The position numbers and the translations under genes were made by a program. Below, in pieces: positions 50,478 through 58,972 of a stretch of 64,000 bases of DNA. Position 1 is the first letter of the stretch. The number at the start of each line of letters is the position of its first letter. Source of the stretch: CAYMUN01 sp964393835 (lineage in GTDB: Bacteria; Patescibacteriota; Saccharimonadia; Saccharimonadales; UBA4665); assembly GCA_964393835.1 (NCBI GenBank), contig CAYMUN010000004.1, positions 8,425 to 72,424 of the forward strand, given 5' to 3'. The notes below the pieces were generated by a model, which had not been told where the DNA came from, ran no database searches, and was given only the letters and a program-made list of their open reading frames with translations.

Positions 50478-50819
50478 TTAGGCGGCTTTTTTTAATAATT
50501 CTTGAATTGTCGTTGCCAGTTGAGTGGCTTTCATCTCGGCTACCTGGTCACTAAAGACGGTGAATACCAGGTCAGTGGCTGGGGGGATGGTCGCGGCCTG
50601 GTGCCGGACGGCTTCGTAGACCCGGCGGCGGATGCGGTTACGGACGACGGCTGATTTGCTGACTTTGCGGCTGACCACGACCGCCACCCGGTAAGGCTGC
50701 TTGGGGTTATGGCGGGGGCCGTAGCGCAAACTCACTAAGGGGCCGCGGGCCATCTGGCCGCTGCGGTACACGCCGTTAAGGCTACCGTAGCCATGAAAGC
50801 GGTGAGTCCGAGTAAGCAT
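50478..50819 (-). CDS. rnpA: Ribonuclease P protein component
   Basis: 113 residues. It binds RNase P RNA and helps it cut the 5' leader from pre-tRNA. Family motif KSAVVRNRIRRRVYEAVR (the RNR core) is intact, preceded by PYRVAVVVSRKVSKSAV and followed by TDLVFTVFSDQV. Basic and of normal length. It follows rpmH by 18 nt in the conserved origin-side operon. Confidence 0.95.
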   Translation of the reverse strand: MLTRTHRFHGYGSLNGVYRSGQMARGPLVSLRYGPRHNPKQPYRVAVVVSRKVSKSAVVRNRIRRRVYEAVRHQAATIPPATDLVFTVFSDQVAEMKATQLATTIQELLKKAA

Positions 50820-50837
50820 GGTCTGGCTTAATCTTGC

Positions 50838-50975
50838 TTAAGCGGAAAGTTTAGCGCGGCCCTTGGTGCGGCGGCGCTTCAAGACATTGCGGCCGGCCTT
50901 AGTAGCCATCCGTTTTAAAAAGCCGTGTTCGCGGGCCCGGGATCGTTTTTTTGGTTGGTAGGTTCGTTTAGGCAT
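50838..50975 (-). CDS. rpmH: 50S ribosomal protein L34
   Basis: A 45-residue frame from ATG 50973-50975 to TAA 50838-50840. It starts MPKRTYQPKKRSRAREHGF and continues LKRMATKAGRNVLKRRRTKG, the universal L34 sequence pattern. It is the first gene of the minus-strand operon with rnpA, yidC and jag. A promoter with TATAGT only 8 nt before the ATG makes its mRNA leaderless or nearly so. Confidence 0.97.
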   Translation of the reverse strand: MPKRTYQPKKRSRAREHGFLKRMATKAGRNVLKRRRTKGRAKLSA

Positions 50976-50983
50976 GTCAGTAA

Positions 50984-51012
50984 ACTATAGCTCAGCTATG
51001 TGGTTTTGACAA
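50984..51012 (-). promoter_or_regulatory. rpmH promoter
   Basis: Minus strand TTGTCA (51007-51012) and TATAGT (50984-50989) with a 17-nt spacer. Directly upstream is the 15-bp odd palindrome GTTTAGC-C-GCTAAAC (51014-51028), which may be an operator or part of the origin. Confidence 0.75.
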
Positions 51013-51013
51013 T

Positions 51014-51160
51014 GTTTAGCCGCTAAACCGCCCTGGTTATCCACTTATTGTTGGTTATTATCCACAGATTGCCAGATGGGGATGAGCACTGTGTATAAGT
51101 CCCTATCTAGTCGCTGTTTTCCGACTGCTGGCTACGAATAGTAAAAACGACTGTGGAAAA
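51014..51160. other. Probable replication origin (oriC), rpmH-dnaA part
   Basis: Four DnaA-box-like 9-mers within 125 bp: TTATCCACT (51037-51045, +), TTATCCACA (51058-51066, +, perfect), TTATACACA (51090-51098, -) and TTTTCCACA (51152-51160, -). They face each other in two pairs. The palindrome GTTTAGC-C-GCTAAAC lies at the left end. The location between rpmH and dnaA is the classical origin site. The last box overlaps the expected -35 of dnaA, so DnaA should also control its own gene. There is no obvious AT-rich unwinding element here; one is present past dnaA. Confidence 0.8.
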
Positions 51161-51205
51161 CTTCTGGTTCTTGGCGTATATTAGGGAGTACTAAAGGGAG
51201 CGGTA

Positions 51206-52600
51206 ATGCAGACGGACGCTTTATGGCAGGCGGTTTTGGGTGAGATTGAACTCTCAATTTCACATGGCAATTTTATCACCTGGTTTAAAAATACCTGCTT
51301 GCTCAAACAAGCTGACGATCTTGTGGTTATTGGTGTTAACAATGTCTTTATCAAAAATCAGTTAGAAAAAAAGTATGGCACGCTTATCATTAAGACGTTG
51401 GCTAAAAATGGTATCGACGCCAAGCGCATCGAGTATAAGATGGCCGCCATCGAGCAGCTCGACAAAGTGACGATCCCTAAAACTCCAGGCGCCTCGCGGC
51501 AAACCGAAGTGATTGAGCTCGATCGGCCGACCGCTAGCAAGCCGGCCAACACGGTGCTCGGCAGTGGGTTGGCTCACTCCTACCGTCAGGGATTAAACGA
51601 GCGCTATACCCTGGAGAGCTTTGTCGTGGGCGCCAGCAACGAAGTGGCCTTCGCGGCCTGCCAGGCTATCGCCGAGCAGCCCGGCACCCGGTATAACCCA
51701 CTGTTTTTATATGGCGGCGTCGGTATTGGCAAAACTCACCTGATCCAGGGAGTGGGCAACGCGCTGGCAGCTCGTGATCCACGGGCCAAGATTCTCTATA
51801 TCAGTAGCGAGCAGTTCACCCAGGAATTCGTCGACGCCCTCCGGCTGCGCAAAACAGCGGCTTTTGCCCGGCACTACCGGACAGCCGACGTGCTCATTGT
51901 CGACGACGTCCAGTTTATTGGTGGCAAAGAAAAGACTCAGGAAGAATTCTTCCACACCTTTAACGCCCTACACCAGGCTAATAAGCAGATCATTATCAGC
52001 GCCGATAAACCCCCTAAAGATATCCCGAGCCTGGAGGATCGCCTGCGGTCGCGCTTTGGCGGTGGTATGAGCATCGACATGCAGATCCCGGATTTTGAAA
52101 CTCGCTGCGCAATTGTCCAGGCTAAAGCCCAGAGTCATGGCCACGCTTTAGAAAACGAAGTTGTCGAATACCTGGCTACGAACATCAACAACAACATTCG
52201 CGAGTTAGAGGGCGCCCTCAATCAGCTGCTGGCTTACTGCGAGGTTCGGGGGCTGATACCGACGCTCGGGATTACCTCGGGCCTAATTTCGGTTAGTAAA
52301 AGCCGCCCCAAGCATTTGAGCGCTAAGCAAATTATCGAGCGGACGGCTCGGCATTTCCAGATAGGAGTCGAGGATATCGTCGGCCCGAAGCGTGATAAAG
52401 ATATCGTCGTGCCTCGTCAGGTAGCCATGTATATACTGCGTAACGAGTTAAAGCTTAGCTTCCCTAAGATCGCCCGCGAGCTCGGCCGTAAAGACCACAC
52501 TACCGCCATTCACTCCGTCGAAAAAATTGACCGCGAGTCTCGCTCTGATGCCAGTCTCCGTATGGCAATCGCCGAAATCAAGGAGCATCTCTATGCGTAA
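51206..52600 (+). CDS. dnaA: Chromosomal replication initiator DnaA
   Basis: 464 residues. Domain I about 1-85 (LWQAVLGEIELSISHGNFITWF); a short linker II; AAA+ domain III with Walker A YGGVGIGKTHL near 169-179, Walker B VLIVDDVQFIGGKEKTQEEFFHTFN, and the arginine finger in LEDRLRSRFGGG; domain IV with VPRQVAMYILRNEL and the DnaA signature GRKDHTTAIHSVEKI. It binds the nearby 9-mers and opens the origin. ATG 51206 follows GGGAGCGG, with a TATATT box at 51177-51182. Confidence 0.98.
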   Translation: MQTDALWQAVLGEIELSISHGNFITWFKNTCLLKQADDLVVIGVNNVFIKNQLEKKYGTLIIKTLAKNGIDAKRIEYKMAAIEQLDKVTIPKTPGASRQTEVIELDRPTASKPANTVLGSGLAHSYRQGLNERYTLESFVVGASNEVAFAACQAIAEQPGTRYNPLFLYGGVGIGKTHLIQGVGNALAARDPRAKILYISSEQFTQEFVDALRLRKTAAFARHYRTADVLIVDDVQFIGGKEKTQEEFFHTFNALHQANKQIIISADKPPKDIPSLEDRLRSRFGGGMSIDMQIPDFETRCAIVQAKAQSHGHALENEVVEYLATNINNNIRELEGALNQLLAYCEVRGLIPTLGITSGLISVSKSRPKHLSAKQIIERTARHFQIGVEDIVGPKRDKDIVVPRQVAMYILRNELKLSFPKIARELGRKDHTTAIHSVEKIDRESRSDASLRMAIAEIKEHLYA

Positions 52601-52655
52601 GTCCTGGGGATTTACTGTGTACGATCTGGGTATAAATGTCGGACAAACGCTGACT

Positions 52656-52855
52656 TTACCCACAGCCGCGGTTCGGCGGTTTATAGCACCTGTTGGTAAG
52701 TCGGGTGTTTTTACTCAGCCTCTCTTGGCCTTTTCCCAAGCTTTTCCCACTACCTTTTTTGGTTTTTCTCCTCTGTTTCAGTATCGTTTATCCCCACCAT
52801 CCACAGGCCCTATAACAAGAGCAATAAATTTTATTTAACTAATTATTACTAATAC
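52656..52855. other. Second DnaA-box cluster and AT-rich segment, dnaA-dnaN part of oriC
   Basis: The 268-bp gap between dnaA and dnaN has no gene. It holds TTACCCACA (52656-52664), then TTATCCCCA (52788-52796) directly joined to CCATCCACA (52797-52805), which are box-like with one or two mismatches. Right after them is the AT-rich run AATAAATTTTATTTAAC and on to 52855, the likely unwinding element. Pyrimidine-rich tracts (CCTTTTCCC, TTTTTTGGTTTTTC) precede it. This gives a bipartite origin with dnaA in the middle, as in several bacteria. Confidence 0.6.
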
Positions 52856-52868
52856 AGGAGCCCTAATT

Positions 52869-53960
52869 ATGAAACTACAAATTACCCAGGAAAACCTCAA
52901 CCGTGCTCTCGGCTCTGTCGCCCGCGTGGCTAATAGTCGGGGCACCCTCCCGATTCTCGCTAACGTCCTCATTAAAACCACCAACAACCGCCTCAGCCTA
53001 TCGGCTACTAATCTCGATATCGCCATTACGCATTACATCGGAGCTAAAGTAAAAGACGAGGGATCGATTACCGTGCCGGCCCGACTAATGCAAGATTTTG
53101 TCGCTAGCTTGCCAGACGGTGTTATCGAATTAGATCTCCAAGAAACCAAGCTTCATGTCACTACCGACCAATACCAATCAGTGGTCAACGGTATTGTAGC
53201 TGATGATTTTCCGGTAATGCCGGCTATTACTGTCGGTAAACACTGGACACTGAGCGGTAGTTTGTTTAAAAAAGCCCTGCAGCAGGTAGTTTTTGCGGCT
53301 TCGGCCGACGAAACCCGGCCGGTTTTAACGGGGTTACTTATCCAAACAGTCGATGGTAGGCTGGCTATGGCCGCCACCGACAGTTATCGCTTGGCTGAAA
53401 AACAGCTTGGGAAAAACAAAGAAGATATCCAGTTATTGATTCCGGCCTCAGCGATGCATGATTTACTGCGTGTTTTGGATGACAGTGACGACGAGATTAA
53501 GATTACTCATAACGACCAACAGGTTTTATTCCAGGTGGGAGATATTGAATTAGTCACCCGCTTGCTCGACGGTAAATACCCCGACTATCACAAACTGATC
53601 CCGAAATCATTTAGCGCCGAAGCGACGCTTAAGCGAGCCGACCTGGTAAATGTCACTAAAGTTTCCAGCCTGTTTGCCCGCGAGAGCGCCGGCAGCGTAA
53701 CCATCGAGCTCGACGAAGCTGCCGGCCAGCTGAGCATCCATGCCGTGGCCTCGCAGCTTGGCGAAAACACTGCCACCGCGCCAGCTAAAGTCAGTGGCAG
53801 CGGCAGTATCACGCTCAATTCCCGCTATCTACTTGATGCTCTCGGCGCCGTGGGCGGCGAAGACGTTACTTTTGGGTTTAATGGCAAACTAGAGCCCACC
53901 CTGCTGCGTGACCCGGCTAACGCTGGCTACCAGCACATCATCATGCCCCTCAAAAGCTAA
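52869..53960 (+). CDS. dnaN: DNA polymerase III sliding clamp (beta)
   Basis: 363 residues of the three-domain clamp. MKLQITQENLNRALGSVARVANSRGTLPILANVLI opens domain 1; VFAASADETRPVLTGLLIQ and AATDSYRLAEKQL are in domain 2; YQHIIMPLKS closes domain 3 with the usual hydrophobic end. It holds polymerase on DNA as a dimeric ring. ATG 52869 follows AGGAG. Located in the conserved dnaA-dnaN-recF order. Confidence 0.98.
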   Translation: MKLQITQENLNRALGSVARVANSRGTLPILANVLIKTTNNRLSLSATNLDIAITHYIGAKVKDEGSITVPARLMQDFVASLPDGVIELDLQETKLHVTTDQYQSVVNGIVADDFPVMPAITVGKHWTLSGSLFKKALQQVVFAASADETRPVLTGLLIQTVDGRLAMAATDSYRLAEKQLGKNKEDIQLLIPASAMHDLLRVLDDSDDEIKITHNDQQVLFQVGDIELVTRLLDGKYPDYHKLIPKSFSAEATLKRADLVNVTKVSSLFARESAGSVTIELDEAAGQLSIHAVASQLGENTATAPAKVSGSGSITLNSRYLLDALGAVGGEDVTFGFNGKLEPTLLRDPANAGYQHIIMPLKS

Positions 53961-53989
53961 ACACCCAAATTAGCCGCAACCGGAGCACG

Positions 53990-53995
53990 TATAAT
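53990..53995 (+). promoter_or_regulatory. recF -10 box
   Basis: A perfect TATAAT 6 nt before the recF ATG, without a recognisable -35 at the right distance. If used, the mRNA starts at the ATG itself (leaderless). Confidence 0.55.
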
Positions 53996-54001
53996 AACCT
54001 C

Positions 54002-55054
54002 ATGATTACCGATCTCCGGCTCCAGCATTTTCGCTCCTACAATGACGAGTCGTTTGAAATCAGCCCGGGCGTCAATATCATCGTCGGCCCCAACGCCAGC
54101 GGCAAGACTAATTTACTGGAAGCGGTACTGGTATTGGCGCGCGGCACTTCCTACCGCGCCCACGACCAAGAGCTCATCCAGTTTGATCAGCCCTGGGCCC
54201 GCCTGGATAGTCATAGCAGTAACAGCAGCCAGCGGACTGTTAAAATCCTAAACCACCCCGCGCCTGGCAAATCCTACGAGCTCGACGGTAAATCATACAA
54301 GCGCCTAACCCTAACCCACACCCTGCCAGTAGTCGTGTTTGAACCAAACCATTTACGGCTGTTTTCGGGTGGGCCCGATCGTCGCCGTGACTACCTCGAT
54401 GACCTGCTCGAGCAAACCATGGCCGGCTACGGCACAACCCGACGACACTACAAACGCGCCCTGGCCCAGCGCAACAGCCTACTGAAACACCCCCGGGTCT
54501 CACCGGCCCAAATCTTTCCCTGGAATATTCGCCTCGCTCAACTGGCCGGTGTCATCGTCCGTGCCCGCGCCGATCTGGCAACGAGACTCAACGAGGACTT
54601 GCCAGCGCTGTACCGTGAACTCTCGCACACCAAACTAGCCGTCACGACCCACTATAACCACCGCTGGCCAATCGACAACTACGAGAGCCAGTTATTGAAA
54701 AAACTGGATAGCAGTCTCGACGACGATCGGCAAAGAGGTTTCACGACCTATGGCCCGCATCGTGAAGACCTGACGCTATCGATGAGTGGTCACCCAGTCC
54801 AGGAAACGGCTTCGCGCGGAGAGGTACGTACCATCGTCCTGGCCTTTAAAATCATTGAGTTACACCTCATGCAGGCAGCCCGCGACCAAACCCCCTTACT
54901 GCTCCTAGACGACGTATTTAGTGAGCTCGACGGCAAGCGCCGCCATGCCCTAACCGACTACCTCGCCCCCTACCAAACTTTTATCACCACCACCGATGCC
55001 GATCTGGTCGTGCAGCACTTTACTGCCCAGTGCAACGTCATCCCACTGGGGTAA
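54002..55054 (+). CDS. recF: DNA replication and repair protein RecF
   Basis: 350 residues. An SMC-like ATPase that loads RecA at gaps with RecO/RecR. Walker A is IIVGPNASGKTNLLEA near 27-42. HLRLFSGGPDRRRDYLD is the RecF-specific segment. The ABC signature region is in TASRGEVRTIVLAFKIIE, and Walker B is TPLLLLDDVFSELDGKRR. Slightly short but complete. Converges with the propeller gene, 5 nt between stops. Confidence 0.95.
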   Translation: MITDLRLQHFRSYNDESFEISPGVNIIVGPNASGKTNLLEAVLVLARGTSYRAHDQELIQFDQPWARLDSHSSNSSQRTVKILNHPAPGKSYELDGKSYKRLTLTHTLPVVVFEPNHLRLFSGGPDRRRDYLDDLLEQTMAGYGTTRRHYKRALAQRNSLLKHPRVSPAQIFPWNIRLAQLAGVIVRARADLATRLNEDLPALYRELSHTKLAVTTHYNHRWPIDNYESQLLKKLDSSLDDDRQRGFTTYGPHREDLTLSMSGHPVQETASRGEVRTIVLAFKIIELHLMQAARDQTPLLLLDDVFSELDGKRRHALTDYLAPYQTFITTTDADLVVQHFTAQCNVIPLG

Positions 55055-55059
55055 CAGGC

Positions 55060-56496
55060 TTAATCAACTTCTTGGGGGGCTGCTTCAACCGAAAACAGCA
55101 ACTTACTGGGATCAATGTGATTGGCAATCAGACTGGTTTTTGTTGTTTGCAAACAACCGTCCGTTAATGAATTATCGAAAGTAAACAATAATAGAACTGG
55201 TCGCGAGAAGTTTATGTAGTCGACGTAGCACTGATCAAGCTGAAGTGGCAGGAATATACTGAGCTCAGAGATATAGGCTGACGCTGGCCTTTTTGGAGCA
55301 GCCCGGAGTAGTTCGTACACGGTGCTGCCGCGTTTACTGCCGTAGACCTCTGACAATATGTAGACTTCTGTCTGATCCTGGCTTGGATAAACACCAACCA
55401 CCCCACCACCTGTGGCGTTGATGGCAGCTAACTGGCTGCTGGTACCAGCTTGCAAGTCGTAGCTAAATAAGTTGCGAGCTATGCCATACAACAGAGTATG
55501 CTTATTAAGCCAAGTTAAAGCCAACACATTTGGATCGGGTAGGTTAGCGACCAAATTGAGGCGAGCGTCATAAATGGTAGTGCCAGTGTCACCAGTGGTT
55601 GCCAAATATTTGCCATCAGGTGACCAGCGATAGTCGTAGGCATCTAGACTAGCAGCCTTTTTTATAACCTTGCCAGCTTGGTTTAGTAAAATAGACTCTC
55701 CGTCATCGTCCTCAGAGCCCGGTGCTTGAGCTCCCCGCAGCTGCAAGAGGATCGCATCACTGCTAACCCGTAGAGAATCAATCGGCGCCTCCGGTGTAAA
55801 AATTTTCGTGAATGATTCACCGCGAGCTTGTCGAAAGACAGTTTTGCTATCAGATATCACCAAAGTGCCATTAGGCGCTAACTCGTAATACAAAAGATCA
55901 GAGTTAAATGGTAGCTGCAAAGGACTAACAGAGTCGTTTCTGATGGCGTACAGACTTTTATTGTCCCGACCGATACCCACTCCATACCCAGGATTTTGCC
56001 ACTTAATATCATTAAACTCAACAGCTTGGTTAATGAGAGCGGAAGTATTAGTCCCCTCAATCCGATACAGCAAGTGATCCCGAGGATCAATGTAGGTCAG
56101 ACTAGAGTTTGTCGCTATCACGCCCGACGCTCCAAACGGCAAAACCGATTCAGGAATAATCACGGGCTTAACGTCTAAATTATAGCTAGCGCCATGGCGA
56201 GTTTTGATGTGAACAACCTGCTTGATAGCTGAAAATCGATCACTAACAGTCGCAACATATTCGCCGCCTGGCATCGAACCGTGAAAATTGCCGGTCGATC
56301 GAGCCACTTCTTGTTTATTATCTGCTCGACGAATAACCACCTCGTTTGTTTTATTATTGGTGGTAATTGTCAAGAAACCGGTGGTGAGGTAATGCACCAG
56401 CCAGGTAGCACAAAGAATAAAAATGACGATAGCAAGTAATAAACGGGCGAGTCGCTTAGGGTCTTGCTGGATATAGCTGGCAAATCGTTGCATCAT
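55060..56496 (-). CDS. Membrane-anchored protein with PEGA-like and propeller domains
   Basis: 478 residues. A basic start and one helix (ARLLLAIVIFILCATWLVHYL), then a PEGA-like small beta domain (LTITTNNKTNEVVIRRADN, PGGEYVATVSD, KQVVHIKT). A beta-propeller of about 330 residues follows with DYRWSPDGKYLATTGDTG, LNLVANLPDPNVLALTWLN and LFSYDLQAGTSSQL. The outer part ends in a segment with two Cys (QLDQCYVDYINF, TDGCLQTT). It is the last gene of the VirB4 operon (10 nt after the wall-hydrolase gene), so a role in assembly or stability of that machine is possible. Similar plan to 7685-9748. Confidence 0.75.
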   Translation of the reverse strand: MMQRFASYIQQDPKRLARLLLAIVIFILCATWLVHYLTTGFLTITTNNKTNEVVIRRADNKQEVARSTGNFHGSMPGGEYVATVSDRFSAIKQVVHIKTRHGASYNLDVKPVIIPESVLPFGASGVIATNSSLTYIDPRDHLLYRIEGTNTSALINQAVEFNDIKWQNPGYGVGIGRDNKSLYAIRNDSVSPLQLPFNSDLLYYELAPNGTLVISDSKTVFRQARGESFTKIFTPEAPIDSLRVSSDAILLQLRGAQAPGSEDDDGESILLNQAGKVIKKAASLDAYDYRWSPDGKYLATTGDTGTTIYDARLNLVANLPDPNVLALTWLNKHTLLYGIARNLFSYDLQAGTSSQLAAINATGGGVVGVYPSQDQTEVYILSEVYGSKRGSTVYELLRAAPKRPASAYISELSIFLPLQLDQCYVDYINFSRPVLLLFTFDNSLTDGCLQTTKTSLIANHIDPSKLLFSVEAAPQEVD

Positions 56497-56506
56497 AAGC
56501 TCCTTG

Positions 56507-58972
56507 CTACCATTTTGGCCAATCTGCTGGCAGCATGCCAGTTACTTGGTTGGGGACGCCGCTGCCGAGGTGTCCGGGGGGAGCTCCAAGCTTAACCAGG
56601 AGCTCGTTGAAGTTTACTCCATAAGCTGTTTTCCAGCCATGATGACCAATGTAGGAGCTGAGCGCAGCAGCATATTGGCCAGTTGGACTATCTGCCCAAC
56701 CCATCTCTATGCTGGCAGGCAGCATGTCACACAGTTTTGTGTCCGTGTTGACTACCTTAACTTTGCCCGACAGGATATCAGGATCAATCGTACACGACTC
56801 GGAAACATAAATATATTTACCGGCTGCTGGGCCATCGCTTAGCTTGTAAGTTATCCAGTCGCTGTGGCCACTGGTATTGCTTGTAAAGAATGTGCTTTTG
56901 TCTGTGGCTAAGGTAACTTCACCATTGCCGATAGCGTAGACGGGTACCTTACCGGTAGTAGCAAAGTAGTCAACACCCTCGTCAATTCTACTTGGCCCGA
57001 CGTTACTCATATCATGAAACGGATTTCTGTACTCTCCCGGCGCGCTGCCCGGCCCGGCCGCAGCCGTGCAGTTCGCATCACCAGTCGTTGCTGGGGCGGG
57101 AGTTCCCGGGCTACCACCTCCAGCTTTGTTTGCCCAATCTTGGGCATACGCAATACGTTCTTTTTGCATCTGTAGGGCTCCATTTGTCAGTGCTCCCTCG
57201 TACACGCGCCCCCAAAAAATCGTCTTGTCCTCTAGGCTACTGCTGCTCTTGAGGTTCGCCAACGTTGACTTATAGTCAGTGGTCAGTTCGTGCCATACAA
57301 AGTCTAGTTGATAGTTGAGCTTGGCGGCGTTAGCTGCCCCGCCGGCGAACTTCACTAAGTTGACATAGCGATCGTTTCGAGACCACTGAGCAATGCCATA
57401 GTAGTTGCCCCCACCTCCACCCCAGCCATCAATAACCGACCAGTTTGCTGACTCCAACTGTAGGTTACCGGTGGCTGCAGCTGCAGCATCATTGGACAAG
57501 TTATGAGTGACCGCAAAAAAGTTAAATACCTGTTCGCCCGTGCCGCTACCGTTGAGGGCGGTGCCCGGCGCGCCACCACCTCCCCCACCCGGGCAGCAAC
57601 TAGCGGTGCCCCCACTACCGGAGCTGACATCAACAGTGTTGGCCACCAAAGCGGCCAGCGCCTTAGCCCCTGCAGCAGTTGGATGCACGTGCTGATCCCC
57701 ATTTACGATAAAACTATTTGGATCTTGCTCGGCTTGCGTTGGATGCAAAGGATCTCCATCGGAATCAACGGCCTTAAACCATGAAATAACCTGGAAATGT
57801 AATGTGGGATCTGCTGTACTTGAAGCCGCTTTATTAATCGCTCGATTTGCCGGCCCAATGACGGCACTGTTGTAGTCATCAGAGCGCCCAACCGAAATAG
57901 TATCAATCCAATAAATCGGCGCCGTAGGATTAATGGCCTTGATATCTTTAATCGCCTCTTTGATATTGGCGGCTGTCGTGCCACCATTAGTGCCAAGGGC
58001 AATAACAATAGCTGAAGCTTGGGCGATTTTGGTGCTGTCGGCTGTGATAGCATCTAATCCGTTCAGCCCATTACCGTTAGCGCCGGCTGTCGTAAGACTG
58101 CGACTATCAGAGCCGTCAATTTCTACGGTAGCACCTTTTTCCTGAAAAGCTGCCTCATATTCGGCCTGTGCCCCGACGGTTATAGAATCACCAAGGATAA
58201 AGACTGGCCCTTGTGAGCCGGTCGGTGCGACGCTACCGATTGCCGGTACATTGGCCGCCGGAGCTCCCCCACCAGCAGCTTGTACCGCTGCATCGTTATC
58301 TGCCTGGCTGACTCCGAGTACATCAATATGTACATGTGTCGGATGGTCAGCAAAAGATTTAAATGTTTTTCCTGCGATCTGTTTAGTGCCAAATGGACGG
58401 TCGCCCATACCAAAGCGAGAGCCGCTTGGTAAAACCTCAGCCGCCAAGTTAATTATTTTATTGGCTACAGCATCCGAGCCATTGTTATGACTTCCGTCAA
58501 AGATATTGATATCAACCGCTTTACCTGATCCGTGAGGATTAGTCGGCGCGGTATGTGAGCTACCATCAGTTAATGCGCTAACGTTTACCGTGTGACCCTG
58601 TGCGAGGTGCAGAATAGTTACCAATATGATCGGCTGGACATCAACCTCGCGACCATCGTCAGTCTGAGCTTTTTGGCCGTCTTTAAGTCGCTGAAACTGG
58701 GTACCAGTAGGCCCATTTCTACCAAAATCGTAAGATATCGAAGGGTTGTCCCATATCTGTTGAGCCAAAGACTGCAGATCACCGCTTATATTCCCGGCAG
58801 CTGGATTAGTAGCGGTACCCGTACCGGAACACAGGTCGGTTTCATCATAGTGACAGGTGCCGCCATCGGTAACGCAATCAATATCCTGTTGCCTAAAAGC
58901 ACTGACTTGAGGGACACCAACAAAGATTGTGATAATGAAAATGCATAACAATTTATAAAGCAGGGTTTTCAT
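56507..58972 (-). CDS. Exported four-domain cell-wall enzyme (M15-like, SGNH, lysozyme, M23-like)
   Basis: 821 residues with a signal peptide (1-25). Domain 1 (about 75-218) looks like an M15/VanY-type zinc peptidase: H147 and D154 in NPHGSGKAVDI, and H213/H215 in HPTHVHIDV. Domain 2 (about 255-445) is an SGNH esterase: GDSITVG with Ser263, GTN at 327-329, and DQHVHP with the end D/H pair at 426 and 430. Domain 3 (about 482-615) matches the phage-tail-type lysozyme, with Glu507 in NLQLESANW and YYGIAQW. Domain 4 (about 650-800) resembles M23 (EGVDYFATTGKVPVYAIGNGEV) but lacks its zinc His and may be a binding relic. It is encoded directly behind, and overlapping by 4 nt, the 1199-aa gene. Confidence 0.82.
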   Translation of the reverse strand: MKTLLYKLLCIFIITIFVGVPQVSAFRQQDIDCVTDGGTCHYDETDLCSGTGTATNPAAGNISGDLQSLAQQIWDNPSISYDFGRNGPTGTQFQRLKDGQKAQTDDGREVDVQPIILVTILHLAQGHTVNVSALTDGSSHTAPTNPHGSGKAVDINIFDGSHNNGSDAVANKIINLAAEVLPSGSRFGMGDRPFGTKQIAGKTFKSFADHPTHVHIDVLGVSQADNDAAVQAAGGGAPAANVPAIGSVAPTGSQGPVFILGDSITVGAQAEYEAAFQEKGATVEIDGSDSRSLTTAGANGNGLNGLDAITADSTKIAQASAIVIALGTNGGTTAANIKEAIKDIKAINPTAPIYWIDTISVGRSDDYNSAVIGPANRAINKAASSTADPTLHFQVISWFKAVDSDGDPLHPTQAEQDPNSFIVNGDQHVHPTAAGAKALAALVANTVDVSSGSGGTASCCPGGGGGGAPGTALNGSGTGEQVFNFFAVTHNLSNDAAAAATGNLQLESANWSVIDGWGGGGGNYYGIAQWSRNDRYVNLVKFAGGAANAAKLNYQLDFVWHELTTDYKSTLANLKSSSSLEDKTIFWGRVYEGALTNGALQMQKERIAYAQDWANKAGGGSPGTPAPATTGDANCTAAAGPGSAPGEYRNPFHDMSNVGPSRIDEGVDYFATTGKVPVYAIGNGEVTLATDKSTFFTSNTSGHSDWITYKLSDGPAAGKYIYVSESCTIDPDILSGKVKVVNTDTKLCDMLPASIEMGWADSPTGQYAAALSSYIGHHGWKTAYGVNFNELLVKLGAPPGHLGSGVPNQVTGMLPADWPKW

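Noticed and set aside
56507..58972. Prophage, because of the phage-tail-type lysozyme domain
   Set aside because: No capsid, terminase, portal or tail genes nearby; the domain is part of a signal-peptide protein in a VirB4 operon.
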